Assembly (NCBI GenBank): GCA_017435365.1
Contig: JAFSFD010000014.1
Span: forward strand, 1-64,000
Direction of reading: 5' to 3'
DNA: 64,000 bases
Source: Akkermansia sp.
Lineage (GTDB): Bacteria > Verrucomicrobiota > Verrucomicrobiia > Verrucomicrobiales > Akkermansiaceae
Position numbers and translations under genes: made by a program. The notes under the pieces are model-generated. The model saw only the letters and a list, made by a program, of their open reading frames with translations. It did not search any database and had not been told where the DNA came from. Below are positions 8,254 through 17,609 of this stretch, piece after piece. Position 1 is the first letter of the stretch, and each line of letters starts with the position of its first letter.

Positions 8254-8259
8254 GCCCGC

Positions 8260-9318
8260 ATGAAACGATTACTGTTCCTTGCAGCGGTTCTGCTGCCATT
8301 CTGTACCACAAGCTGCACTCAGATATACGCACGCGAGCGCGCGCACGAGCCCGTGGAGCCCGTGCTGCAGCCGGCGACTACCGCGCGTGCCCGCAATGTG
8401 GTGCTCATGATTGGTGATGGTATGGGCTCGGAGCATGTGTGGGCAGCCTGGCTCACGAACAAGGGTGCCCTGAATATCACCAACCTGCCGGTGACCGGGT
8501 TCTCCATCACGACCTCGGCTTCTCATGCTATCACTGATTCCGCAGCCGGCGGCACCGCCATTGCCTGCGGGTGCAAGGCCATCAACAGGCAACTTGGCCT
8601 GGATGCTGAGGGAAATCCGCGCGATTCCCTGGCCGTGCAGATGCGCCGCGCCGGCAAGGCTACCGGTCTTGTGGTGACTAAAACAATAACAGATGCCACA
8701 CCCGCAGCGTTTTATGCGCATAATGAGAGCCGTTATAACACCGCGGCCATAGCGGAGGCGCTGGTGGGAGCCGGATTCGATGTTCTCATCGGCGGCGGGG
8801 CAGGGGATTTTACCGAAGAACAGAAAGAGAGCCTGAAGAAGAACACGCAGCTTTTCGAACTGGCGGCAGAGAAGCACTGCCCGCCAGCATCCGAGCGCGG
8901 GGACTGGCTGCCGGAGCGGGTGAAGATGGCCCTGCAGACGCTGGAAAAAGACGCGGACGGCTTTTTCCTGATGGTAGAGGGCTCCCGTATCGATACATCA
9001 GCCCATGCGAATGACCTGCCGGAGACCGTGCGCGAGACACTGGATTTTGATCGTGCGGTTGGTGTGGTGCTGGAGTGGATGAAGGCGCACCCAGATACTC
9101 TGCTGGTAGTGACAGCTGATCACCAGACCGGCGGGCTGGCCCTGCCGGGCGGCAATAAGGAAAAGGGAGAAGTGCAGGGCAGGTTTACCACTTTTAACCA
9201 CAGCGGAGTGGCTGTGCCGGTGTATGCGGCCGGGCCGGGCGCTGAGCGCTTCACCGGCGTGCAGGAAAATACTGCCCTCGCGCCGAAAATTCGCGCTGCG
9301 GCCGGAATGGAACCATGA
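8260..9318 (+). CDS. alkaline phosphatase family lipoprotein
   Basis: The 352-residue enzyme should hydrolyse phosphomonoesters outside the cytoplasm. It starts with a lipoprotein-type signal ending CTTSC (Cys19). The alkaline phosphatase core shows MIGDGMG (metal ligand Asp53), TDSAAGGTA with catalytic Ser94, TKTITDATPAAF, and TADHQTGG carrying the C-terminal metal-binding Asp and His. It is shorter than E. coli PhoA, like many phoA/phoB-type lipoproteins. The ATG at 8221 is upstream of the promoter and excluded. I see no Pho box. Confidence 0.85.
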   Translation: MKRLLFLAAVLLPFCTTSCTQIYARERAHEPVEPVLQPATTARARNVVLMIGDGMGSEHVWAAWLTNKGALNITNLPVTGFSITTSASHAITDSAAGGTAIACGCKAINRQLGLDAEGNPRDSLAVQMRRAGKATGLVVTKTITDATPAAFYAHNESRYNTAAIAEALVGAGFDVLIGGGAGDFTEEQKESLKKNTQLFELAAEKHCPPASERGDWLPERVKMALQTLEKDADGFFLMVEGSRIDTSAHANDLPETVRETLDFDRAVGVVLEWMKAHPDTLLVVTADHQTGGLALPGGNKEKGEVQGRFTTFNHSGVAVPVYAAGPGAERFTGVQENTALAPKIRAAAGMEP

Positions 9319-9377
9319 GCCCTACGTAAAAAAAATCTGTTTTTTGCAGGAAAAATTCGGGAATTTGCAATTCTTTC

Positions 9378-9406
9378 TTGCCAACTGGGGAGAATGTGCT
9401 TAAATA
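9378..9406 (+). promoter_or_regulatory. exbB operon promoter
   Basis: TTGCCA at 9378-9383, 17-bp spacer, TAAATA at 9401-9406. The leader before the ATG at 9435 would be about 22 nt and has no Shine-Dalgarno sequence. Confidence 0.5.
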
Positions 9407-9434
9407 GAGGGGTCAATTCTGCATTACCAAACTT

Positions 9435-10286
9435 ATGAAATCCATGATTACTCGTTTCAGTGTTCGTGCTCTGTCCCTGCTGACAGCTGCAATGATTACT
9501 CTCCCCGGTATGGTGTTCGCTCAGGAAGAAGCTGAGGCTGCTGCCAAGCAGACCAACATGCTTCAGAAGTGGGTGATTGACGGTGGTTGGACCATGATTC
9601 CGCTTGTGATTCTGTTCTTCATCACCATCATGCTTGTGGTGTATTGCGCTATGCAGCTGAACAAGAAGAACTTTGCCCCCGCCGCCCTTCGTGATGAGCT
9701 CGTTGCCCTCATGAGTGAGTGCCGCGTGCAGTCCGCCATCAAGCTGGCCACCGAGAGCCCGACCTACCTGGGCCGCCTGGTTGCCTATGCTCTGCCGAAT
9801 GTGGATGCCAACCGCCCCGAAGACCTGGGCAAGGATGCAGTGTCCGACGCTGTGGCAGACTTCACTGCTAACGAGCGTCCCGCGCTGATGCGCTTCGTGG
9901 ACCTGATTGCCCTTTCCGGTTCCACGGCTCCGACCATCGGTCTGTTCGGTACCATTCAGGGTATGGTGGAAGCCTTCGCCGTGCTGGCAGAAACCGGCCA
10001 GGCAGACCCGACCACGCTGGCAGGTTCTATCTCCGTGGCACTTCTTACCACCTTCTGGGGTCTGATTATCTCCCTTATCGCCCTTCCGGTGTTCTACTTC
10101 CAGAACAAGCTTGCCAAGGCTCGCGAGGCTGAGTGCATCAACGCCGTGGAAGACATGATGAATGCCGCCATCAATACTCTGAACGGTGAGGCCATGCTTG
10201 CCCGCATCCCCGAAGGTTTCGGTGGTGATGACGAGGAAGAGGCCGGCGAAGAGGAGTACGAGGAGGAAGAAGAGGAGGAAGCTTAA
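9435..10286 (+). CDS. ExbB/TolQ/MotA-family proton channel protein
   Basis: A 283-residue inner-membrane protein that should form the channel pentamer driving an ExbD partner with the proton gradient. It has a signal-like segment (1-29, ending MVFAQ), a first membrane helix at about 53-72, a cytoplasmic domain, and two further helices. The second contains the conserved GSTAPTIGLFGTIQGMVEAF signature and the third an SVALLTTFWGL stretch. The C-terminus is a tail of nearly pure Glu/Asp. It heads a set with two ExbD-type partners and periplasmic proteins, so it probably powers an envelope process rather than flagella. Confidence 0.85.
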   Translation: MKSMITRFSVRALSLLTAAMITLPGMVFAQEEAEAAAKQTNMLQKWVIDGGWTMIPLVILFFITIMLVVYCAMQLNKKNFAPAALRDELVALMSECRVQSAIKLATESPTYLGRLVAYALPNVDANRPEDLGKDAVSDAVADFTANERPALMRFVDLIALSGSTAPTIGLFGTIQGMVEAFAVLAETGQADPTTLAGSISVALLTTFWGLIISLIALPVFYFQNKLAKAREAECINAVEDMMNAAINTLNGEAMLARIPEGFGGDDEEEAGEEEYEEEEEEEA

Positions 10287-10304
10287 TCCTCCCGTAAGTT
10301 CGGG

Positions 10305-10339
10305 CCGGCCCTGATGCCCGCGAGTAAGCTCAGGGCCGG
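10305..10339 (+). other. exbB-exbD intergenic hairpin
   Basis: CCGGCCCTGA at 10305-10314 pairs with TCAGGGCCGG at 10330-10339. No T-run follows, so it is more likely an mRNA-stabilising or processing hairpin that lets exbB be expressed above exbD. Confidence 0.6.
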
Positions 10340-10366
10340 TGTAACTCATGAACCCCCTTTAGTGAT

Positions 10367-10885
10367 ATGGCAAAGAAAAAAGCACGCGCTGAAGACGAGA
10401 CGAAGGCAGAGCTTAACATGTCCTCCATGATGGATGCCTGCTTCCTGCTCATCATTTTCTTCGTGGTGAATGCCTCTCAGATTACGGTGGCCAAGGACCC
10501 CTGCGTCAAGATGCCCAACGCCGTGACCTGCTCTGAAATGAAGGAAGCAAAAGGCTGCGTGGTGGTCAACGTTTTCCCGGACGTGGAGAAGATGGATGAG
10601 CGCATCGCCAAGAAGTTTGGCGAGAGTTATGCACCCGGCATCGTGTGGAGCGTTTCTGACGGCGCCAAGACCATCGGCTACCAGGCTCAGCAGACCCAGG
10701 ACCTGACCGACTTCATCACCAAGCAGATTGAGATGTGGAAGGCCAAGAATCTGGATCCCGCCATGATTCGACTTTACATCCGCGGTGACCAGAATGCCCC
10801 GTGGGAGCGCTCTGCAACGGTGATTCGCTGCGCCGCCGCCGCCGGTCTGTCCAATGTAGTATTCGGCACATTGCCTGCCAAGTAA
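10367..10885 (+). CDS. ExbD/TolR-family protein (first copy)
   Basis: A 172-residue protein with a short cytoplasmic N-terminus, a single membrane helix and a periplasmic domain. The helix begins NMSSMMDACFLL, with Asp at the position of the essential proton-carrying aspartate in ExbD/TolR. The periplasmic domain has two cysteines soon after the helix (DPCVKMPNAVTC), absent from the second copy. It should work with the ExbB homologue encoded 80 bp upstream. Confidence 0.85.
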   Translation: MAKKKARAEDETKAELNMSSMMDACFLLIIFFVVNASQITVAKDPCVKMPNAVTCSEMKEAKGCVVVNVFPDVEKMDERIAKKFGESYAPGIVWSVSDGAKTIGYQAQQTQDLTDFITKQIEMWKAKNLDPAMIRLYIRGDQNAPWERSATVIRCAAAAGLSNVVFGTLPAK

Positions 10886-10911
10886 TATAAGCAATAGAAA
10901 GATTATCTGAT

Positions 10912-11403
10912 ATGGCAAGACGTAAACAACGCGAGGCCGAGCCGGAAGAAGAGCCGCAGATGAACATGTCCTCCATGATGGACGCCTGCTTCCTGCTTCT
11001 GATTTACTTCATTGTGGCAACCTCCCTGGTGAGTGAGAAGCGCCTGAGTGTTTCTCTTCCCGGGGCGCCCAGCAGTGGCGGACCTCCTCCTCCCCTGGAG
11101 CCCGGTCGCGTCAAGGTGGAAGCCTCCGGTGCCATTTACTGGAATGGCGATATGCCCATGGGCGGCGCCATGAATCCCGGGCTTGATCCGCGTTCTGCGG
11201 AATACCGCCAGGAGCGCGAGCTCAATGAACTGGTGGAAGCTCTTAAGAACCTGGCAGAAGCAGCCAAGGCTGCAGATACCAATCCCATCGTGATGGTGGA
11301 AGGTGCTCCGGCCACGCCGCATCAGCGCATCGTGGACGTGATGGCCGCCCTTTCCGAGGCCGGTATCTCCACCGTGGGCCTGAACACCTCTGCCTCGGAG
11401 TAA
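10912..11403 (+). CDS. ExbD/TolR-family protein (second copy)
   Basis: A 163-residue ExbD/TolR-type protein, 26 bp after the first copy. It shares the same NMSSMMDACFLL helix start with the key Asp, but its periplasmic half differs, with a Gly/Pro-rich linker followed by a TolR-like domain (HQRIVDVMAALSEAG near residues 137-151). Two different ExbD partners for one ExbB suggest a heteromeric rotor. It ends before a terminator-like hairpin. Confidence 0.85.
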   Translation: MARRKQREAEPEEEPQMNMSSMMDACFLLLIYFIVATSLVSEKRLSVSLPGAPSSGGPPPPLEPGRVKVEASGAIYWNGDMPMGGAMNPGLDPRSAEYRQERELNELVEALKNLAEAAKAADTNPIVMVEGAPATPHQRIVDVMAALSEAGISTVGLNTSASE

Positions 11404-11420
11404 TCCCGTAACCCGGGCTC

Positions 11421-11466
11421 AGAAGGGGAGCGTGTCGGAAACAGAATCCGCGTGCTCCCCTTCTTT
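11421..11466 (+). terminator. terminator or attenuator before the TPR gene
   Basis: AGAAGGGGAGC at 11421-11431 pairs with GCTCCCCTTCT at 11454-11464, followed by TTG. The T-run is short, so partial read-through into the TPR gene is likely. A weak promoter (TTGTCC 11465-11470, 17 bp, TTAACT 11488-11493) lies just behind it. Confidence 0.6.
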
Positions 11467-11507
11467 GTCCCCGACCCCCGACAATTTTTAACTCATACGA
11501 AACATTT

Positions 11508-14500
11508 ATGAATAGTTACACAACAGCAGTATCCGTGATGGCAGCACTGGCATTCTCCATGCCGATGGTCTGCCAGGCCCAGGACCCGCTGTCTTCGCTC
11601 ACCAAGGTGAAGGCCATGGTGAAGCAGAAGAAGATTGATGACGCCGTGAAGCTCTGCGACGCGGTTATCAAGCGATTCAGCGGCAAGGGAGCCACCGCCA
11701 GACAGTTCGGCTATGTGCTTCCCTTCTATGCCTGGGAGAAAGCCGTGGCCTACTACCAGGGTGGCCGCTATGATGAAGCCTACGATGCCTTCAAGGCATT
11801 CATGGAAGATGAGCGCTGGAAGGAACCGGCAAGACTGGCCAAGGCCAAGGAGATGGTGCCCGGGCAGCCGGAGGCCTACGAGCCGTACTTCACCTATGCC
11901 CTGTTCCAGATGGGCAACTGCCGCTACAAGCAGGGTGTGGGCGAGCAGGGTAAGGACAATGGCGACAAGAGCAAGTTTGAGGATGCCATTACCTGCTTTG
12001 AGAAGTACCTCGGCCTGGTGCAGAGCGGCAAGGTGAGCAACATGGAGAAGAAGCTGAAGATTGATGGTCAGATCTGCTTCATCCTGGTGCAGGCCTACAT
12101 CCTGAAAGAGAAGCCGGACTTCAAGAAGGCTGCCGAGTATCTCGAAATGAGCCGCAAGGTGAAGGGCCGCGTGCCGGATGAAATGGCCATGGAAGGCCTG
12201 AACACCATCGTGAATGTGGCTATCTCCAACCCCGAGAACGTGGGCTGGGTATACAAGCTCATCGAATCCAGCCCCGCCAGCTATAATCTGGATCCCGCCC
12301 GCGCTGCCCGCAACTCCAATAAGTTCTACAACCTGGGTCAGCGTGCCTATAAGGTGATGGAAGCCGGCCTGGTTGAGGGCAACGATGAGCAGGCGGCCGA
12401 GGCTGCCCGCACGGCTAACACGCTGTTTGGTCTGGTGACGGATATGCCCTCCGCCCGTGCAGCTCTGGCTGCCCAGGTGAAGGCCTACGGAGCATACAAG
12501 AGGCCCCTGGTGGACCGCGGCACCGGCGCCCGCCTGAACGGCGCCAGCAGCAAGAAGCTTCTGGACAGCTACAAGGCCCTGGGTGATAAGGGTATGGAAT
12601 TCGATGGCTTCTCCATTCTTTCCACTGCCACCATTGCCAAGGATATGGGCTCCAACCGCCTGGCCAAGGGTGGTTTCCAGGTGATTTATGACCGCTATGC
12701 CAAGCTGGCTCTGCCCGGCAAGGGCACGGAAGGTGCCGCCGCTGAGCCGCGCCCGCTGCGCAACACGGTCATCATGCAGCTGGGTGCCCTCTGCCGCCTT
12801 ACGGGTGATGACGAATCCGGCCTGAAGTACGAGAAGATGCTGGAAGGCGCCGACATGGGCGACCAGACCAAGATTCTCGTGTTCCAGAAGATGACCCGCG
12901 CCGTGGACGACAAGGACTGGCAGAACGTGATTCCTGCCGCTGAAGAGGTGATGGAGCACTTCAAGGACGATAAGACCAACAAGCTCTACCTGACGGCCCG
13001 CTACATGCTGGTGGCCTCCCACTACCAGCTGGGTGCCTATGAGGAAGTGCTGAAGACCGGTCGCGAACTTATCGCCAGCGGCGAAATGGTGGCTGCTGAG
13101 GGCAAGGATACCCTGAAGCCCGCCGAAGCTGCCAACTACGACAACTTCGTGTACTTCTTCATGGTGGATTCCTGCGCCCGCATGGCCGCTCAGGATCCCA
13201 CCAAGCGCGACGAAGCTATCAAGATTTTCGAGGAGTATGCAGCCAAGTATACCACGACGGATCTGAAGATGGCGCCGCTTGCTGACAAGATGTACTACGC
13301 CGCTGTGGATCAGCACATGAAGCGCGCTAACACCGCAGCTGATGACAAGAGCGCCGAGGAGGATAAGAAGATGGTTGTGAAGTACTGCGACCACATCTGC
13401 AACTCCTGGCCGGAGAGCGACCTGTACCCCACGGCTGAGCTGCTTGCTGCCGGTACGCTGCTGAACCACACGGATGACGCCGTGAAGGCTACCTCCATTC
13501 CCCGCCTGCAGCGCGCAGCGGATGCCGGCGTGAAGCTGGGTACCAAGAGCGGTCGCTCCACGGCAGCCAATGCCCTGTTCTGGCTGGCCTCCTATGCCGG
13601 CGAATACCCGGCAGAAGGCGTGAGCGAGGAAGCCGCCAAGGCCCAGTGCCGCGAGTATGCCGAGCGCTTCTGGAAGGAAGGCGACGCCGAGGGTGATCCC
13701 TTCTCCCTGCCCATGGTTTCCCTTTACCTGACCATGGTGAACAGCAAGGAGGACTTTGAAAAGGCTGTGCAGCTTGCCCAGACCATCATCGCCCGCGAGG
13801 CCAACTACATGTTCAAGAACGAGAAGGCCGACCCCGAGCTGGAGAAGACCATCAACTCCTACGTGGATGCCTACATCAAGGGCATGAAGGCCTACAATGG
13901 CAAGGATCTGACGCTGGAGGAGAAGACTGCGCACTTCACCAGCTTCCCCGGCATCGACCCGAACGACAAATATACCAATGCTATCTTCCGCATGGCCCAG
14001 ATCAACTCCATGAACCAGGAGCTGGCTGCGCTGAAGGAGGACAAGGCTGCCAAGGAGAAGATGGAAGAGCAGATTCAGGAGGTGTTCCGCAATATGACCA
14101 ATACCTTCAAACCTGCTGACCTGACCAACTACATCTGCGTGCAGGTGGGTGACTACCTCGTGAAGTATGTGGGCAAGTTCCCGGATCCCTCCTCCCGCAC
14201 CGAAGAGCTCGGCCAGGCTGAGGCCTACTACGGCGCCGTCATCGAGCGCCAGAAGGACCTGGTGGCAGATGCTGAGCTGGGTATGGCCAATACCCTGGCA
14301 TACTCGAAGGATGCAGCCAAGCAGAAGAAGGCCGCTGAGCTTTACACCAAGGTTGCCGGCAACCCGGATCCGACAGTGGGTGGCCCGGCTCTGGTGGGCC
14401 TGACCAAGCTGCACCTGCGCACGGGTAACTCCTCCGCCGCCATTGAGACCACGACCAAGTACATGCGCAATCGTCAGAACCAGCGCGACCGCCTGGAGAT

Positions 14501-14906
14501 GATGCTCATGCAGGGCGAGGCCTACACGCTGGCCAACGACCCGAAGAACGCACTGCTTGCCTACATGAACCTGTTCAACCAGTACAAGGGCAAGGTGCAG
14601 TACTCTGCCAAGGCCTGTCTGGCTATCATGGACATCTTCTGGAAGCGCAACAACCCGCCCCAGGGTGACCGCCTGCAGAAGGGCTTCCAGAACTCCGACC
14701 GCTGGACCGCCTGGAATACTGGTCAGCTCTATGTGAACCTTATCCGCCGCAGCGGTGTGGAGCAGAAGCTCACCCCCGAGGAACGCGACGAGTTCAACAA
14801 GGTGGTATCCGCTGTGCACAACTATGGCACGGACCCCGCCGTGATGAAGGAAGATAAGGCCAACAAGGAGTTCCAGCGTAATCTCCAGAGCAGTAAGAAG
14901 AAGTAA
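11508..14906 (+). CDS. giant periplasmic TPR-repeat protein
   Basis: The 1132-residue protein starts with a signal peptide (about 1-25, ending VCQAQ) and is otherwise almost all helical, with many degenerate tetratricopeptide-type units containing A..Y...G.Y..A patterns (AYYQGGRYDEAYDAF near residues 85-100). Such proteins act as scaffolds for other proteins. Its place directly behind ExbB-ExbD-ExbD suggests it is the periplasmic or outer-membrane partner moved or organised by that motor. It is Lys/Glu-rich, with no catalytic motif seen. The long open frame on the opposite strand is an artefact of codon use. Confidence 0.75.
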   Translation: MNSYTTAVSVMAALAFSMPMVCQAQDPLSSLTKVKAMVKQKKIDDAVKLCDAVIKRFSGKGATARQFGYVLPFYAWEKAVAYYQGGRYDEAYDAFKAFMEDERWKEPARLAKAKEMVPGQPEAYEPYFTYALFQMGNCRYKQGVGEQGKDNGDKSKFEDAITCFEKYLGLVQSGKVSNMEKKLKIDGQICFILVQAYILKEKPDFKKAAEYLEMSRKVKGRVPDEMAMEGLNTIVNVAISNPENVGWVYKLIESSPASYNLDPARAARNSNKFYNLGQRAYKVMEAGLVEGNDEQAAEAARTANTLFGLVTDMPSARAALAAQVKAYGAYKRPLVDRGTGARLNGASSKKLLDSYKALGDKGMEFDGFSILSTATIAKDMGSNRLAKGGFQVIYDRYAKLALPGKGTEGAAAEPRPLRNTVIMQLGALCRLTGDDESGLKYEKMLEGADMGDQTKILVFQKMTRAVDDKDWQNVIPAAEEVMEHFKDDKTNKLYLTARYMLVASHYQLGAYEEVLKTGRELIASGEMVAAEGKDTLKPAEAANYDNFVYFFMVDSCARMAAQDPTKRDEAIKIFEEYAAKYTTTDLKMAPLADKMYYAAVDQHMKRANTAADDKSAEEDKKMVVKYCDHICNSWPESDLYPTAELLAAGTLLNHTDDAVKATSIPRLQRAADAGVKLGTKSGRSTAANALFWLASYAGEYPAEGVSEEAAKAQCREYAERFWKEGDAEGDPFSLPMVSLYLTMVNSKEDFEKAVQLAQTIIAREANYMFKNEKADPELEKTINSYVDAYIKGMKAYNGKDLTLEEKTAHFTSFPGIDPNDKYTNAIFRMAQINSMNQELAALKEDKAAKEKMEEQIQEVFRNMTNTFKPADLTNYICVQVGDYLVKYVGKFPDPSSRTEELGQAEAYYGAVIERQKDLVADAELGMANTLAYSKDAAKQKKAAELYTKVAGNPDPTVGGPALVGLTKLHLRTGNSSAAIETTTKYMRNRQNQRDRLEMMLMQGEAYTLANDPKNALLAYMNLFNQYKGKVQYSAKACLAIMDIFWKRNNPPQGDRLQKGFQNSDRWTAWNTGQLYVNLIRRSGVEQKLTPEERDEFNKVVSAVHNYGTDPAVMKEDKANKEFQRNLQSSKKK

Positions 14907-14929
14907 CCAAAACCCCTTAGTTCAGAAAA

Positions 14930-15940
14930 ATGAAATCGTTTAACTATATTGGATTTGCCCTTGCTGCGCTTTCCGGTATGCAGCTTGCAACGGCCCAGGA
15001 GGCTGCCAAGCTGACCGCTTATGCGGCGCTGCCCGGAGCCGGAGCAACCCAGCTGGTGCTGGAGCGAGGCGATGGTAATGGCTCCTTCTTCTACCTGCAG
15101 AAGGGTACGGACCAGCTGATGCAGGCCAAGGCCTCCACGCTGAAGATGTTCTACATCCAGACCCCGGCAGATATGGCCAATGCCCTGCGCGACTACTACG
15201 GCGGCGAGTATGCTGATGCCCGCAAGGATTTCGCCAAGATCAAGAAGAAGTATGCCGCCTTTGCCGGTCTGCCCGGCTCTCCCGGCACGCTTGCCGGCCT
15301 GTACGAGACCATCTGCGCCGTGCGCATGTGCGATGTGGCCGCAGTCAAGGCCCTGGCCGATTCTGTGCAAGGCACCTCAGCCCTGACCGCTGCGGATGAA
15401 GCCAAGCTGGCTGCTGCCAAGGTGGTGGGCATGATTAATGACAAGCCTGATTCGTTTGCGCCCATCAAGGAGGCCGTGGAGGCTGCCATGAAGGAGCACG
15501 GTCGCAACCTGGACAGCGAGGCCAACGGCTGGCTGCGCTATGCCCTGGCCCGCGCTGCTGCCGCCCAGGTGCCTGCTGACCAGCTTCAGGGAACCATCGC
15601 TGAGGATAAGGTGAAGGCTGCCAGCGTGGCGGTGGATTTCTACTGCCAGGCGGTGATGAGCATGCACGGCTCCCAGAAGGTGCTGCCGGCGGATGCGCTG
15701 AACCGCGCCATGACCCTCCTGTGGGCCATGCCCGGCGTGAAGGAATATGCTGCCAAGTCTCCCAAGCCCATGGAAAAGACCGTCTGGAATGCGGCCCCGG
15801 CTGATTTCCGCGATGCTGTGGCCATGGCCCGCTACATGAAGACTATGTATCCCGCCCCGGCTGATGCGCCGAACGCACTGGCTGACCAGCTGGATGCCTA
15901 CTACTTCAATGCCAAGAAGGGCACGAAGAAAGGTAATTAA
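14930..15940 (+). CDS. secreted helical protein of unknown function
   Basis: A 336-residue protein, 23 bp after the TPR gene and probably co-transcribed. It has a signal peptide (1-23, cleaved near ATAQE) and a helical, Ala-rich mature part whose repeating pattern (DYYGGEYADARKDFAKIKKKY near residues 85-105) resembles the TPR units of its neighbour. No enzyme motif is visible. It is likely a second periplasmic part of the ExbB/D-linked machine. A strong terminator ends the operon. Confidence 0.7.
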   Translation: MKSFNYIGFALAALSGMQLATAQEAAKLTAYAALPGAGATQLVLERGDGNGSFFYLQKGTDQLMQAKASTLKMFYIQTPADMANALRDYYGGEYADARKDFAKIKKKYAAFAGLPGSPGTLAGLYETICAVRMCDVAAVKALADSVQGTSALTAADEAKLAAAKVVGMINDKPDSFAPIKEAVEAAMKEHGRNLDSEANGWLRYALARAAAAQVPADQLQGTIAEDKVKAASVAVDFYCQAVMSMHGSQKVLPADALNRAMTLLWAMPGVKEYAAKSPKPMEKTVWNAAPADFRDAVAMARYMKTMYPAPADAPNALADQLDAYYFNAKKGTKKGN

Positions 15941-15956
15941 TTCCGAAATGTGAGCG

Positions 15957-15992
15957 AACTCCGCAGGTGCAGCACCTGCGGAGTTCTTTTTT
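15957..15992 (+). terminator. intrinsic terminator of the exbB-TPR operon
   Basis: A perfect 14-bp inverted repeat (15957-15970 with 15972-15985) is followed by a T-rich tract. Confidence 0.92.
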
Positions 15993-16019
15993 TACAAACG
16001 TTCGTAATATTGAGCTGAT

Positions 16020-16514
16020 ATGGTAGATATGCTGGTTCGTCTGTATGACCTGCCGCAGGGTGGGCCGCTGCGCAGCAGCCTGGCAGAGCAGGGGATTGCC
16101 GTGCGCCTGTGCCGCCCCTTTGAGATGCATGCTGCGGAGGAATGGATTGCCCGCACATTCAGCACGCGCTGGGTGAGCGAATTTCAGGTGGCCATGGCAC
16201 ACCAGCCCTGCGGCTGCGTGATTGCCACGAAGGAGCGCAATGTGGTTGGTTTTGCCTGCTACGATGCCACCGCCCGCGGTTTTATCGGCCCCATGGGGGT
16301 GGACCCGGAACTGCGCCAGGGCGGAGTGGGCAAGGCTCTGCTCGTCACTGCGCTGGAGCAGATGCGAGCCCTGGGGTATGCCTACGCCGTCATCGGTGGT
16401 ACCGGCCCGCAGGAATTCTATGCCCGCACGGTAGGCGCCACTGTCATCGAAGGCTCCGACCCCGGCTTTTACGCGGATATCCTCCCGGAACCCGGCCGGC
16501 AGACGGGACGATAA
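16020..16514 (+). CDS. GNAT-family N-acetyltransferase
   Basis: A 164-residue cytoplasmic enzyme that should move an acetyl group from acetyl-CoA to an unknown amine. The acetyl-CoA loop is visible as VDPELRQGGVGKALL near residues 95-109 (the R/Q-x-x-G-x-G/A signature), preceded by the GFACYDATARGFIGPMGV strand pair. The end carries the EFYARTVGA segment typical of GNAT motif B. A TAATAT at 16005-16010 lies 9 nt before the ATG, but no good -35 box is visible; ATG 16029 is an alternative start. Confidence 0.8.
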   Translation: MVDMLVRLYDLPQGGPLRSSLAEQGIAVRLCRPFEMHAAEEWIARTFSTRWVSEFQVAMAHQPCGCVIATKERNVVGFACYDATARGFIGPMGVDPELRQGGVGKALLVTALEQMRALGYAYAVIGGTGPQEFYARTVGATVIEGSDPGFYADILPEPGRQTGR

Positions 16515-16599
16515 ATGAGGTTTTAATTGTTCCGATGCGGCATTCTATCATTAAAAATGTAAAAATCGGGTATTTTTTGCTGAATCATCATTCTTTACC

Positions 16600-16628
16600 T
16601 TGACACGAGACGGAAATCCTGCTAATTT
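16600..16628 (+). promoter_or_regulatory. promoter of the acidic lipoprotein gene
   Basis: A consensus TTGACA at 16600-16605, 17-bp spacer and TAATTT at 16623-16628. A leader of about 22 nt follows, with a C-rich, non-Shine-Dalgarno sequence before the ATG. Confidence 0.65.
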
Positions 16629-16656
16629 CTGGAACGTAGATTATCTTATTCCCTCC

Positions 16657-17568
16657 ATGAAACGTTTTCTCCTCATCCCCTCCTGCGCCCTGCTGGCTTT
16701 CGGCATGCTCACTTCCTGCCAGAAAGAAGAAAAGACTGCCCAGCAGCTGGCTGAAGAACTGACTGCCGAGCTGCAGAAAGTGACCGATTACAAGACGGCG
16801 GAAGCCGTGGCTCCCCGCGTGGAGGCTCTCAACAAGCGCTTCCAGAACGCCAGTGTACGCGTGTTCAGCGCAGATGCCAACGCCCTGGCCGCCAGTGAGG
16901 CCAATGCCTACTCTGATGCCGTGTGCCGCCTGTTGCGCGAGATGGGCCGAGTGCAGGCCGGCAAGCCTGTGACCGAGTCCGATGGTGAGGTGGATGATGC
17001 ATCCCTGGTGCGTGCCGTGGGTGTGGGCGCCGGTGCTCCTGTTGATGCTCCGGGCAAGGACCAGTTCACCAAGGGTCAGCTCTATACCTACAACGCTGAC
17101 TCCGAAAGCAACAACAACCCGCCCGCCCTGCCTGAGTACTACGGTTCGGACAAGCTGGCCTCCGCTCTCTCCTATGTGGCCGCTACTGCCGACAACGGTG
17201 CTTTCAAGTTTGCCTCTGAGGAAGATGTGCCTGCTATTCCCGCTGCCGCCGAGGTGGAGCGCGATGAAATGGCCGTTGACAGCGTGATGCCCGCTGCTGA
17301 AGAGCCGGCAGCTGAGACCCCCGCCGCAGAGGACGAGCCCGCCGCTGACGAGGCCGCTTCGGAAGAAGAGCCCGCCGCCGATGAGGAGGCCACCGAGGAA
17401 GAGCCTGCTGCTGACGAGGAGACAACTGAGGAGCCCGCCGCAGAGGAAGAGCCTGCTGCCGATGAGGAAGCTACCGATGACGCCGCCGGCGAAGAGGATG
17501 TAACGGATGATGCCGGCCTTGAGGACGACCTGGGCGGCGATGACGTTGAGCTTGACATTGAGCTCTGA
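16657..17568 (+). CDS. lipoprotein with acidic low-complexity C-terminus
   Basis: A 303-residue protein with a lipoprotein signal ending LTSC. The first half is helical. The second half (from about residue 215) is a run of Glu/Asp/Ala/Pro repeats such as EEPAADEEA, very acidic and probably disordered. No function can be assigned. It may bind cations or act as a spacer in the envelope. The promoter lies upstream of the ATG at 16657, which excludes a longer form from 16600. A terminator follows. Confidence 0.7.
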   Translation: MKRFLLIPSCALLAFGMLTSCQKEEKTAQQLAEELTAELQKVTDYKTAEAVAPRVEALNKRFQNASVRVFSADANALAASEANAYSDAVCRLLREMGRVQAGKPVTESDGEVDDASLVRAVGVGAGAPVDAPGKDQFTKGQLYTYNADSESNNNPPALPEYYGSDKLASALSYVAATADNGAFKFASEEDVPAIPAAAEVERDEMAVDSVMPAAEEPAAETPAAEDEPAADEAASEEEPAADEEATEEEPAADEETTEEPAAEEEPAADEEATDDAAGEEDVTDDAGLEDDLGGDDVELDIEL

Positions 17569-17609
17569 TAAGACATTTTCACCTTGATTATCACGTTTTG
17601 ATGATGCCC

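Noticed and set aside
11493-14819. A 1108-codon open frame on the minus strand opposite the TPR gene.
   Set aside because: It mirrors the GC-rich, Lys/Glu-coding TPR gene; the predicted protein is Leu/His/Gly-rich without any motif, and it has no promoter or start signal.
15982-16010. A promoter for the GNAT gene.
   Set aside because: A TAATAT box is well placed 9 nt before the ATG, but no acceptable -35 sequence exists 16-18 bp upstream.
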